In this document: piece after piece, positions 8,801 to 15,937 of the stretch
Position numbering within the stretch: position 1 is the stretch's first letter
Layout of the letters: each line of letters opens with the position of its first letter
DNA from: Clostridiales bacterium
GTDB lineage: Bacteria; Bacillota; Clostridia; Oscillospirales; Oscillospiraceae
DNA: 64,000 nucleotides
Direction of reading: 5' to 3'
Assembly: GCA_004558025.1 (NCBI GenBank)
Contig: SFEG01000003.1
Span: 82,023-146,022, forward strand
The notes under the pieces: generated by a model
What the model was told of the DNA's origin: nothing
The model's input: the letters and a program-made list of their open reading frames with translations, nothing else
The model's database searches: none
Translations under genes and position numbers: made by a program

Positions 8801-9583
8801 GTGAAAAACAGAGTCTTAGCCGCAGTACTGGCGATCATTATGGTGATATGCCTGCTGCCGGGCGCCGTTTTTGCCGATGAAACGGGCGTCGAGCTCAGCG
8901 AAGCAAATTTCCCGGACAAAACGCTGAGGGAAGAGCTCGAGTATTACGACACCGATGAAGACGGTATCCTGTCGGAATATGAGCAGTACGGCCCTACAGT
9001 GCTTGAGCTGAGCGGAAAAAGCATTACGACGCTCAAGGGCATTGAGCTGCTGCCGCATTTAATGCAGCTTTTTGTCAAAAACTGCGGGCTTACGAGCATC
9101 GACGCTCTGCCCGAAAACCTCATGATACTCAGCTGCAAAAGCAATGAACTTACTGCGCTGCCGGCGCTTCCCGACAGTCTGATGAGCCTTGACTGCGGAA
9201 ATAACCGGCTACAGCGTCTGCCAAAGCTTCCGGCCGGACTTACGGAGCTCAGCTGCCAAAATAACGAACTGAGAGTTATCGCACTGCGTCCGAATACGAT
9301 CTATGCGAATGTCAACGTTGCAAATAACAGGCTTGCATGCAAGGCAGCTGTTTTGGGAAAAAGCGCGGATATCTGGGAACCGCCGTATTTCTATTTCGGC
9401 GATCAGAAGCCGACTGACGATGCATTTACCGTCGTGCCGCAGAGCAGCTATTTCTATGGCCCCGTGCTTTGGGCGGCCGAAGAAAACATAACAAAGGGTA
9501 CGTCTGCCACAACGTTTGAGCCCTCAGGCGGCTGCACTCGCGGCCAGACCGTAATCTTCCTGTGCCGCAACGCAATACGCTGA
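8801..9583 (+). CDS. Secreted LRR protein with EF-hand and a single SLH-like domain
   Basis: The start is GTG (8801). A signal peptide (about residues 1-25, ending VFADE) precedes an EF-hand-like loop DTDEDGILSEYE at about residue 50, which has the calcium ligands at positions 1, 3, 5 and 12. Next comes a short leucine-rich repeat stretch (about residues 65-165, units such as LMSLDCGNNRLQRLPKLP). The C-terminus is one S-layer-homology-type module with GPVLWAAEENITKG and CTRGQTVIFLCR, very like the modules in the 33.3 kb protein. One SLH copy is fewer than the usual three. It is predicted to be a cell-surface, possibly calcium-dependent, binding protein. The ligand is unknown. Confidence 0.75.
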   Translation: MKNRVLAAVLAIIMVICLLPGAVFADETGVELSEANFPDKTLREELEYYDTDEDGILSEYEQYGPTVLELSGKSITTLKGIELLPHLMQLFVKNCGLTSIDALPENLMILSCKSNELTALPALPDSLMSLDCGNNRLQRLPKLPAGLTELSCQNNELRVIALRPNTIYANVNVANNRLACKAAVLGKSADIWEPPYFYFGDQKPTDDAFTVVPQSSYFYGPVLWAAEENITKGTSATTFEPSGGCTRGQTVIFLCRNAIR

Positions 9584-9591
9584 ATTTTATA

Positions 9592-9615
9592 AAACCGCCC
9601 TTTGGGGCGGTTTTT
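9592..9615 (+). terminator. Terminator of the LRR protein gene
   Basis: AAACCGCCC and GGGCGGTTT arms with a 4-base loop are followed by TT. Confidence 0.85.
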
Positions 9616-9628
9616 CTATGCGATAAAT

Positions 9629-9659
9629 AAAAAATCCGGAGCTTAGCTCCGGATTTTTT
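9629..9659. terminator. Bidirectional terminator
   Basis: AAAATCCGGAGC and GCTCCGGATTTT arms with a TTA loop have A and T runs on both sides. It overlaps the TSUP stop codon and serves both converging genes. Confidence 0.8.
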
Positions 9660-10422
9660 AAGCCCCTATGACCTCGTACAGGACTTTTATGAAGAAGATG
9701 ACGAGGACGGTTATCATGATGGGCTTTACGGCTCTGCCGCCGCCCTTTTTGAAGAAGCTCGAGCCGAGCCAGTTGCCGGCGATGGAGAACAGACCCGCGA
9801 CGAGGCCGACGGCGAAAATGACCTTGCCGTTTATTATGAAAACGACGAGCGCGGAGATGTTCGTCGCGAGGTTTATCGCCTTGCTCACACCGTTTGCCTC
9901 GGTCACAGGCATGTGCGCGAGTGCTGTGAGCAGCAGAATGAGAAACGTGCCCGTGCCGGGGCCGTAAAAGCCGTCATACGCGCCGATGAAAAACGCTATT
10001 GCGCAGCCGAGAAGCGTGGTCTTGAGCTTTGAGTACGGCTCAAACTGTGCGCTGAGCGCCTTGCCGCGCATAACGTACGCACCCGTGAGCGGCAGGATGA
10101 CGAGCATGATTATCTTTAATATGCGGTCGCCTATAAGCAGCGCGAGGTTTGCGCCGCAGGCAGAGCCCAGGAGCGCAAATACAACGCAGAATATCGCCTG
10201 CTTCCAAGGGATGAAGCCGCTTTTTGTGTATCGCACGGTTGTGAGCGTCGTGCCCATGGCGGAGCTGAGCTTATTCGTGCCGATGGCGAAGTGGACGGGA
10301 AAGCCCGCGATAAGATACGCCGGGAGCGAGATGAGCCCGCCGCCGCCCGCGACGGCATCGACAAATCCGCCGAGGAAAACGAGCGGGCAGACGATGAGAA
10401 ACTGAATTACTGAGATATCCAC
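9658..10422 (-). CDS. TSUP family exporter (TauE/SafE-like membrane protein)
   Basis: This 254-residue hydrophobic protein has about eight predicted membrane segments in two related halves, as usual for the TSUP/DUF81 family. Recognisable blocks are GGFVDAVAGGGGLISLP in the first half and GAYDGFYGPGTGTFL in the second. Members export sulfite, sulfoacetate or other organosulfur anions, but most, including this one, have no assigned substrate. It follows the MBL hydrolase gene with a 3-base gap and is probably in one operon with it. Confidence 0.88.
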   Translation of the reverse strand: MDISVIQFLIVCPLVFLGGFVDAVAGGGGLISLPAYLIAGFPVHFAIGTNKLSSAMGTTLTTVRYTKSGFIPWKQAIFCVVFALLGSACGANLALLIGDRILKIIMLVILPLTGAYVMRGKALSAQFEPYSKLKTTLLGCAIAFFIGAYDGFYGPGTGTFLILLLTALAHMPVTEANGVSKAINLATNISALVVFIINGKVIFAVGLVAGLFSIAGNWLGSSFFKKGGGRAVKPIMITVLVIFFIKVLYEVIGA

Positions 10423-10425
10423 GGC

Positions 10426-11307
10426 TTATTTGACAGCCTCCCACAGCAGCATGTTGCCCTCGCATTTGACGCTGAGCTTGCCGCTATCCAGCAGATACGC
10501 AAGGTACGAGCGCACCGTGCTGCCGACAAGGGCGTACTGCTCAAAGCTCAGCTCAAGCGAGTATTCGTCAAAAAGTTGCTTGAGTATCGTCTCAAAATTC
10601 TGCGGCTCGGCGCATACGGAAACGATGCGCTCGGCTATCTCGCGCACGGTGTCGATATTATACTGCGCAAGCTCACGCACGTCCTCGCACGCCGCGGCGT
10701 GGGCGGGAACAAAGCAGCCGGCCTCGAGCACCTCGACCTTTTCAAGTGTGTCAATATAAGCCTGCACGTCGTAGATAAAGCCGATGCGGTATTTTTCAAG
10801 CGTCTCTCGACTTGAAAGACAGTCGGCGAGGAACACGACGTTGTCCGGCGTGCGGAAGCCGACCATATCGAAAAAGTGACCCGGCAGGGGAATGAGCTCA
10901 AAGCCCTCGGGCAGAGTCTGCGCGGTCAGCTCCCGCGCGTCGGCACTCTGCGCCATGAGAAACTTGTGCCGCAGTGCCTTCGGGGGATAACCGCCGTATA
11001 AAAACGAGGGCTCGAGCAGCGTATGGCGCGTAAAATCGCACTCGATGCCGGGAGCGTAGATCGCGCAGCCGGTCTGTGCCTGGAGATACTTGCAGCCGCC
11101 GATATGGTCGGCATTTGAGTGCGTCACGAGTATCGCGCGCAGCGTCCAGCCGTTTTTGTCAAGTATCTGTCTGACCTTGCGCCCGGCCTCCTTATCGTTG
11201 CCGCTGTCGATGAGATAAACTCCGTTATCCTCACAGCGATATATGCCGATTTTAGCAGGACAGTTAACATAATACGAATTATTTGAAACCTGAATCAGCT
11301 CGTACAT
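10426..11307 (-). CDS. MBL-fold metallohydrolase
   Basis: This 293-residue metallo-beta-lactamase-fold hydrolase has the metal motif THSNADHIGG (HxNxDH variant of HxHxDH), later ligands at LPGHFFDMVGF and FLADCL, and a C-terminal helical extension of about 90 residues. The ATG at 11305-11307 is chosen because GAGGTGAT lies upstream at good distance. The substrate is unknown; relatives include hydroxyacylglutathione-hydrolase-like and regulatory MBL proteins. The Asn in place of the second His is typical of a clostridial subgroup rather than a defect. It is co-oriented and nearly contiguous with the TSUP exporter gene. Confidence 0.85.
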   Translation of the reverse strand: MYELIQVSNNSYYVNCPAKIGIYRCEDNGVYLIDSGNDKEAGRKVRQILDKNGWTLRAILVTHSNADHIGGCKYLQAQTGCAIYAPGIECDFTRHTLLEPSFLYGGYPPKALRHKFLMAQSADARELTAQTLPEGFELIPLPGHFFDMVGFRTPDNVVFLADCLSSRETLEKYRIGFIYDVQAYIDTLEKVEVLEAGCFVPAHAAACEDVRELAQYNIDTVREIAERIVSVCAEPQNFETILKQLFDEYSLELSFEQYALVGSTVRSYLAYLLDSGKLSVKCEGNMLLWEAVK

Positions 11308-11370
11308 AATATCACCTCGCAATGATTTCAACAGTTTATCACAAGATTATTTCCATGGCAATAAAAAGCC

Positions 11371-11398
11371 TTGCTTAATTATTTAATTATGGTATACT
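11371..11398 (+). promoter_or_regulatory. Promoter for the DUF1275 gene
   Basis: TTGCTT (11371-11376) and TATACT (11393-11398) have a 16-base spacer. The position implies that translation starts downstream of about 11405. Confidence 0.5.
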
Positions 11399-11445
11399 TG
11401 TTTTCGTTCGCTTTGAACAAGAAATGTTTGAAATCAGGCGATAAA

Positions 11446-12135
11446 TTGTTTGTCAATGAAAATGTCGATCTATACAGGCATCTGTCGTTTGCCTCCGTTG
11501 GCGGATTTTTCGGTGCGTATGCCATACTGTGCCGCAGCGGTATCCTAGCCAGTGCGCAGACGATGAACCTGCTGGAGCTGACCATAAACGCTCTGCGCGG
11601 CGACGGGATAGCCGTGCTTCTCCATGTAGGAGCGCTGGTGATATACGTCGCGGGCACGATGATGACCGTGCTTCTGCCGCACTTTTTCGGCCTTGATATG
11701 CGTAAGATCGCGCCTGTTATCGACGCGCTTGCCTGCATTGCGCTGTGCTTTATCCCTGCCGACGCGAATGTCATCCTTGCACTCTACCCGATCTTTTTCG
11801 CAATGAGCGTGCAGTGGAGCACCTTCTCCGGCGCTAAGGGCTTTGTTAGCTCGACCATATTCTCCACCAACAACACAAAGCAGGCCTCGCTTGCACTTGC
11901 GCAGTATATTACCGACGGCGACAGAGTGCATTTTAAAAAGGTGAAGTTTTACGTCTTCACACTGCTTGCCTTCCACTTCGGCGCGGCGATAGGCTTCTTT
12001 GCCGTGAAATTCATGGGCGTCCGGGGCGCGTGGGTCAATATTATCCTTGCCGCCGTTGCCTACTCCATGGCCGTGTGCGAGGATCGCTACCTCAGCCTTT
12101 CCGAGGATGAGGGCAAGGAAGAAGAAATAGCATGA
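11446..12135 (+). CDS. DUF1275 (YoaK-like) membrane protein
   Basis: This is a roughly 230-residue membrane protein with about six hydrophobic segments. The family motif near the start, ASVGGFFGAYAIL followed by ASAQTMNLL, corresponds to the GG..DA......N..T.N block of DUF1275. Later QWSTFSGAKGF and STNNTKQASLAL match the second conserved block. The start is uncertain: the frame is open from 11371, but a promoter overlaps that stretch, so the TTG at 11446 behind an AGG is preferred, with 11428 as an alternative. Function is unknown in the family. It has its own terminator. Confidence 0.75.
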   Translation: MFVNENVDLYRHLSFASVGGFFGAYAILCRSGILASAQTMNLLELTINALRGDGIAVLLHVGALVIYVAGTMMTVLLPHFFGLDMRKIAPVIDALACIALCFIPADANVILALYPIFFAMSVQWSTFSGAKGFVSSTIFSTNNTKQASLALAQYITDGDRVHFKKVKFYVFTLLAFHFGAAIGFFAVKFMGVRGAWVNIILAAVAYSMAVCEDRYLSLSEDEGKEEEIA

Positions 12136-12162
12136 AAAAGCACCGCTCAGCGGTGCTTTTTT
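12135..12162 (+). terminator. Terminator of the DUF1275 gene
   Basis: AAAAAGCACCGCT and AGCGGTGCTTTTT-type arms with a minimal loop and T tail. The reverse strand can also use it for the leftward pseudogene ending at 12173. Confidence 0.85.
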
Positions 12163-12172
12163 CATATAAAAA

Positions 12173-13296
12173 TCAAATTATCAGTCCGTATTTATCGCAC
12201 AGGGGCAGCAGCTCCTCCTCGGAAAGCGCGCCCTCGTACAGGGCTCTGCCCTGATAGACGCGCAGCGCCGATTCGAGAATGTCCGCATCGTCGCAGACTA
12301 TGCACAGGGGCTTGTTTATCATGTACTGGCAGTCGGCAAAGGTATCTATATCCTCCCAGCCGGAGAGTTTGACGGCGACCATAGCATCGTCCGTATCGAG
12401 CTCCTCCGCGAGCATGTCCTCAAACTCGCTTGTCACGTCGAGCACCTTGCCGTGCTTTGCGTCGACAGGGAGGAGCATGGGCTTTTCGCTCACGCTGCGC
12501 ACGGCGAGCACGGCAGCGCGGGCGTCCGACAGCGTCATCATCGTTTCGATAACGAACAGGTCAACTCCGGCCTTTTCGAGCCCCGCCGCCTGCTCTGTAT
12601 ATATATCCACAAGCTCCTCGAACGATGCCTCGCCCAAAGGGCTGAGGAACATGCCGGTAGGGGAGATATCGCCCGCCACCCATGCCTTGCCGCCGGCTGC
12701 TTTTTTGGAAAGCTCCGAAAGGCGAAGATTATAGTCGGCTGTTTTGTTGAAGATACCGTGCTCTTCGAGCTTACGCCTGTTCGTGCCGATATCTAAAAAC
12801 AGGTATCGCCCGTCCTTTTCGCTCAGACCCGATGAGAGAAGTCCCGCGGTGATATCGCCGCCGACGTAGCCCACGACGAAGGGAGCGTAGTACAGCGGTG
12901 CACCGAGAAGCGTATCGTCAGGCTTGTCGTCAAACAGAGTATAAGGCTCAAACGGGCGGCGGCTATGCTCTGCACGGGAAAATGCGCGAATATGTGCTGC
13001 ATGACGGTGTTTCCGACCAGAACGCTGTGCCGCAGTGAGCTGTTATCTCTGCCGCAGTGAGCGAGCGCCGAGCTTATCATATCCTCGACCTGCGAGCGTA
13101 TGATGCGCGACAGCTCACCGAGCCCGTCGGGAACGTCCATCGTGTGCCGTATGCGGCTTATCACGTCGCCGCCGTAGGCAGCCGGAAGGGAGAATCCACC
13201 GCTCCGCAGCGCCGAAAGCAGCATTTCGCCGTCTTTGGCTTCAAGCTCAAAACTTTTGCCGCCGAGCAGCACTCGAACGCTTGACACGTACATCAC
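12173..13296 (-). pseudogene. Decayed RACo corrinoid activator fused to a homocysteine methyltransferase remnant
   Basis: Reading leftward, the first about 35 residues match the start of the ferredoxin domain of reductive activators of corrinoid proteins, stopping at FSLPAA where the CGG..CGKC cluster should follow. They join directly to YGGDVISRIRHTM of the ASKHA domain. A one-base deletion near 12955 shifts the frame after PVQSIAA; the other frame continues with PFEPYTLFDD, VGYVGGDITAG and LFLDIGTN. There it joins, in frame, RRKLEEHG of an S-methyltransferase (homocysteine methyltransferase) that keeps VAGDISPTG but lacks its N-terminus and the zinc-binding GGCCGT block. None of the parts can be active. 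Homologues would be separate genes of about 600 and 300 or more residues. Confidence 0.8.
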
Positions 13297-13370
13297 CCCT
13301 TAATATAATATAACGTATTACATATAATTTTTAGTAGTAAGTTCACACTTTGTCAAGAGGCTTGGAGCAT

Positions 13371-13643
13371 ATGACGGATATTCTTACTTTGGCGAAGGAA
13401 AACGGCTTTTCGCACATCGGCTTTGCCGATATGTCGGCGCTCACGCCGCTGGAGGCCGTGCGCGAGATGTGCGCAAAATGCACCTATCCCGATAAGCCCT
13501 GCCGCTATCCGTCAAAGCGCCTTTCGTCGATGGAGGCTTTTGGCCTTTTCGTAAGCGATATATGTGCCCGTTCGGGGCTTGGATATAACTATGGGCCGCG
13601 TACGATGACCTATACCTCGTGCCTGCTGTATTCAGAGGAGTGA
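13371..13643 (+). pseudogene. DUF2284 metal-binding protein with internal deletion
   Basis: This 90-residue reading frame keeps the N-terminal DUF2284 stretch ending in EAVREMCA and the C-terminal stretch CTYPDKPCRYP, SSMEAFGLFVSD and YGPRTMTYTSC. The middle of the family, including the conserved W.CPP region, is absent, about half the normal length. The junction is in frame at a repeated MCA/CAK-type codon run. DUF2284 proteins often accompany corrinoid methyltransferases, which fits the neighbours. It might still make a small cysteine-rich protein, but the fold is unlikely to be intact. The ATG at 13371 follows a GGAG. Confidence 0.65.
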
Positions 13644-13649
13644 AATGCC

Positions 13650-14138
13650 ATGCAGACCGCAAAAGAGATTTTTTTGGAGATGCTCAAGCCCGGCGCTCAG
13701 CCCGAGCGTCAGCTCAAGCAGTATGAGGCGCTGCACATGCGCCTTTATGACCCGATAAACACATATCTCAGGGGCAACTGCAAGCGCGGAACCGTGAGCG
13801 TCGACCGCTGGGGCACGACCATAAGCTTTCCCGAGGACGCGCCCGGCGCGATGCCCTTAAACCACGGGGAACTTGCCGTGTGCCGCGATATAACGCGCTG
13901 GCGCGGATATATGCACGATATCGGCAAAAACCTCGTCAAGATCATGGAGGGCATGCGCAGGGTCGTTTCGCTTGCCGAGGAAAAGGGCATACGCGATAAG
14001 GTCAGAATATTTGTCGGCGGAGCTCCCATAAGCCAGAGCTTCTGCGACGAGATCGGCGCGGATGTTTACACCGAGGATGCCGGTGCGGCGGCGCGAGCGG
14101 CGGTGGAGATACTCAGATCATGTCAAAGCAGCAGATAA
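13650..14138 (+). pseudogene. UroD-type methyltransferase / corrinoid protein remnant joined by deletions
   Basis: Residues 1-85 resemble the N-terminus of MtaA/CmuA-like uroporphyrinogen-decarboxylase-family methyltransferases (TAKEIFLEMLKPGAQPER, DRWGTTISFPED, VCRDITRWR). At about residue 89 the sequence changes to the B12-binding motif MHDIGKNLVKIM of a corrinoid protein, then jumps again to EGMRRVVSLAEEKGIRDKV and VGGAPISQSFCDEIGAD, the C-terminal end of that domain. The missing parts are about 250 residues of the methyltransferase, the helical cap and the middle of the Rossmann domain. All joins keep frame. It has a good GGAG site and overlaps the TetR gene by 19 bases. Confidence 0.75.
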
Positions 14139-14749
14139 GGGATAAAAACAGGCAGCGCGTCATCGAGGTCGCGCAGACACTTTTCATCGACGAGGGGGTC
14201 GCGGTCACAAGCGTGAACCGCATAGCAAAGGAGGCCGGTCTGACCCCTATGTCGGTATATCGCTATTTCGGAACGAAGGACTGCCTTGTAATAGCCGCGT
14301 GGCGCGACGCGCTCAAGCAGTTTTACGAGCGCTTTATGGAGCGCTACGAGCTGCGCGCAAAGACGCTGAAAACCGGCTTTGAAAAATACGTCGCCTGCAT
14401 GGACGAGTATAAAAACGCGTATACCGAGATGCCGAAGTGGTATGCCTACACGCGCGAGATGCTAAGCTATGCCATGGAGGAGAATATTGAGACAGAGCTC
14501 AATATAAGCGACGTGTTCTGGCAGTTTACCGATAAGGAGATCCCCATACCGGCGCTCATAGCGCTGCGCGAGGGGATAGCCGACGGTTCTATACGATCGG
14601 ATATCGACATACACATGATCTATCAGATACTTATAAACGCATACACCGGAACAAATATCTATGACGGCACTGATTTTGCCATCGACCCCGTCGAAACTCT
14701 GCGCACCTCATACGAGATTATTGCGAATTACATAAAAAACGACAGCTAA
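14120..14749 (+). CDS. TetR/AcrR family regulator
   Basis: This 209-residue regulator has an N-terminal helix-turn-helix (about residues 8-55, with GVAVTSVNRIAKEAGLTPMS and VYRYFGTKDCL) and a helical ligand-binding domain. The DNA-binding half is intact. It overlaps the 3' end of the corrinoid remnant, so it was probably the local regulator of the methyltransferase cluster, as TetR genes often are in clostridial corrinoid clusters. Its targets may now be lost. No operator was identified. Confidence 0.85.
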   Translation: MSKQQIRDKNRQRVIEVAQTLFIDEGVAVTSVNRIAKEAGLTPMSVYRYFGTKDCLVIAAWRDALKQFYERFMERYELRAKTLKTGFEKYVACMDEYKNAYTEMPKWYAYTREMLSYAMEENIETELNISDVFWQFTDKEIPIPALIALREGIADGSIRSDIDIHMIYQILINAYTGTNIYDGTDFAIDPVETLRTSYEIIANYIKNDS

Positions 14750-14952
14750 ATTTATATGATTTATACAAATATTTAATTATGACTAAATATTTTGCGAGTT
14801 AAGTAACAAAAGATGCGGAAATGCTTTCAGTATTTGATAAAATTCAGACAAATGAATAAAGCGTTTCCGCACAAATTTTTTTGGGCACAAATGTTAGTAC
14901 CTATAACAGGAATGCTCGTGGGAGAAAAATATTTGATGCAGGAGTGATATAT

Positions 14953-15618
14953 ATGAAGCACAGCATAGGCGAGTGCATACCGTTTTGGGCATCGCTTTGC
15001 GAAAAGCACAAGCGCAGGCTTCAGGATAACGCAATCTTCCGCAGCTATAAAAAAGGAGAGCACGTTACCTTCAAAACGGTCAAAAAGGACGGGATCGTTT
15101 TTGTACTCGAGGGCGGAGTGAGAGTTTATCTTGCGTCCGACTCGGGGAGAGAAACTACGCTGTTTCATCTGAAAAAGGGAGATGCGTTCAGCATCATGAC
15201 GGTGGATAACGCCCTTGAAACGGATGTTATACCATGTCTGCAGTCCGACGCGACAACGCAGCTTGCATATTTGCAGCGACCCGATATCGGCGAGGTCGCA
15301 CGCGATGATTGGCAGATGGCGCTGTTTATCTACGAGACCTGCTCAAAGACGGCGCAGGCGATACTCAACAACATATCCTACTACATATTTAATGACCTGC
15401 GGCACTGTGTTGCGCGAGAGCTCATAGAAAAAAGCCGCGGAATTAAAACGAATGCAGTTCTTGTAACTCACGAGGAAATAGCAAACAGCCTCGGCACGAC
15501 GCGCGTCGTCGTAAGCCGAGAGATAGATAAGCTGCGAGATCTCGGCATTATCGAGACGGGCAGGGGAAAGATAATGATCCTCGACCGCGCCGCGCTTGAG
15601 GATATCGCAAACCAATAG
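14953..15618 (+). CDS. Crp/Fnr family transcriptional regulator
   Basis: The 222-residue protein has an N-terminal cyclic-nucleotide-binding-like beta barrel (GIVFVLEGGVRVYL, LKKGDAFSI) and a C-terminal winged helix (LVTHEEIANSLGTTRVVVSR). The ATG at 14953 follows GGAGTGAT; an open TTG further up lacks a ribosome site. Two N-terminal cysteines (ECIPFWASLCEKH) are present but not the full FNR four-cysteine set, so a 4Fe-4S sensor is not assured. It sits directly upstream of a ferredoxin and the oleate hydratase gene and is the obvious candidate regulator. The 200-base gap before it shows no certain promoter. Confidence 0.88.
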   Translation: MKHSIGECIPFWASLCEKHKRRLQDNAIFRSYKKGEHVTFKTVKKDGIVFVLEGGVRVYLASDSGRETTLFHLKKGDAFSIMTVDNALETDVIPCLQSDATTQLAYLQRPDIGEVARDDWQMALFIYETCSKTAQAILNNISYYIFNDLRHCVARELIEKSRGIKTNAVLVTHEEIANSLGTTRVVVSREIDKLRDLGIIETGRGKIMILDRAALEDIANQ

Positions 15619-15644
15619 TCTCTCGTACCTTATTCCCCCTCTTA

Positions 15645-15676
15645 GCTGTGACGGCGGGGGGAGCCGCCGTCACAGC
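15645..15676 (+). other. GC-rich hairpin between regulator and ferredoxin genes
   Basis: Perfect 13-bp arms (15645-15657, 15664-15676) with a 6-base loop and no T tail. It lies 24 bases before the ferredoxin GTG and could modulate read-through or protect mRNA ends. Confidence 0.55.
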
Positions 15677-15700
15677 GCCTCAATACCGGAGGACAACACT

Positions 15701-15874
15701 GTGGATACTTACTTTATCAGCGATAAATGTGTCGGCTGCGGCGGCTGCCATTCAAGGTGCCCGGTAAACTGCATCGACGCCGGAAAGAAACCTCTGCTCA
15801 TTGACCAGAGCAGATGCATAGGCTGCGGAGCGTGCTATCTTGCATGCCCTCTGCGAGCGATCGAAAAGCGCTGA
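15701..15874 (+). CDS. 2[4Fe-4S] ferredoxin, 57 residues
   Basis: Translation is taken from GTG 15701 behind CCGGAGGACA. The small protein has two complete cluster motifs, CVGCGGCHSRCP and CIGCGACYLACP, each CxxCxxCxxxCP, the pattern of bacterial 2[4Fe-4S] ferredoxins. It lies between a Crp/Fnr regulator and oleate hydratase, 63 bases before the latter. Oleate hydratase needs reduced FAD for good activity, so a role as electron donor to that flavin is a reasonable but untested inference. It has no tail or extra domain. Confidence 0.9.
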   Translation: MDTYFISDKCVGCGGCHSRCPVNCIDAGKKPLLIDQSRCIGCGACYLACPLRAIEKR

Positions 15875-15937
15875 AGCTCCGAAATGTACCTTACTGCACC
15901 ATGTGCAGACAAAATAAAATTTTTAGGAGGAATCATA

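Noticed and set aside
10426..11307. Asn in the HxNxDH motif of the MBL hydrolase as a defect
   Set aside because: The same variant is common in a subgroup of MBL proteins with otherwise intact ligands, so it is not evidence of inactivation.
11371..11445. TTG 11371 as the DUF1275 start
   Set aside because: The codon is the -35 hexamer of a promoter whose -10 lies at 11393, so the transcript would begin downstream of it.
12173..14138. Genuine new fusion enzymes (RACo-methyltransferase, UroD-corrinoid)
   Set aside because: Catalytic and metal-binding parts are missing at every join and one frameshift is present, so decay is the simpler explanation.
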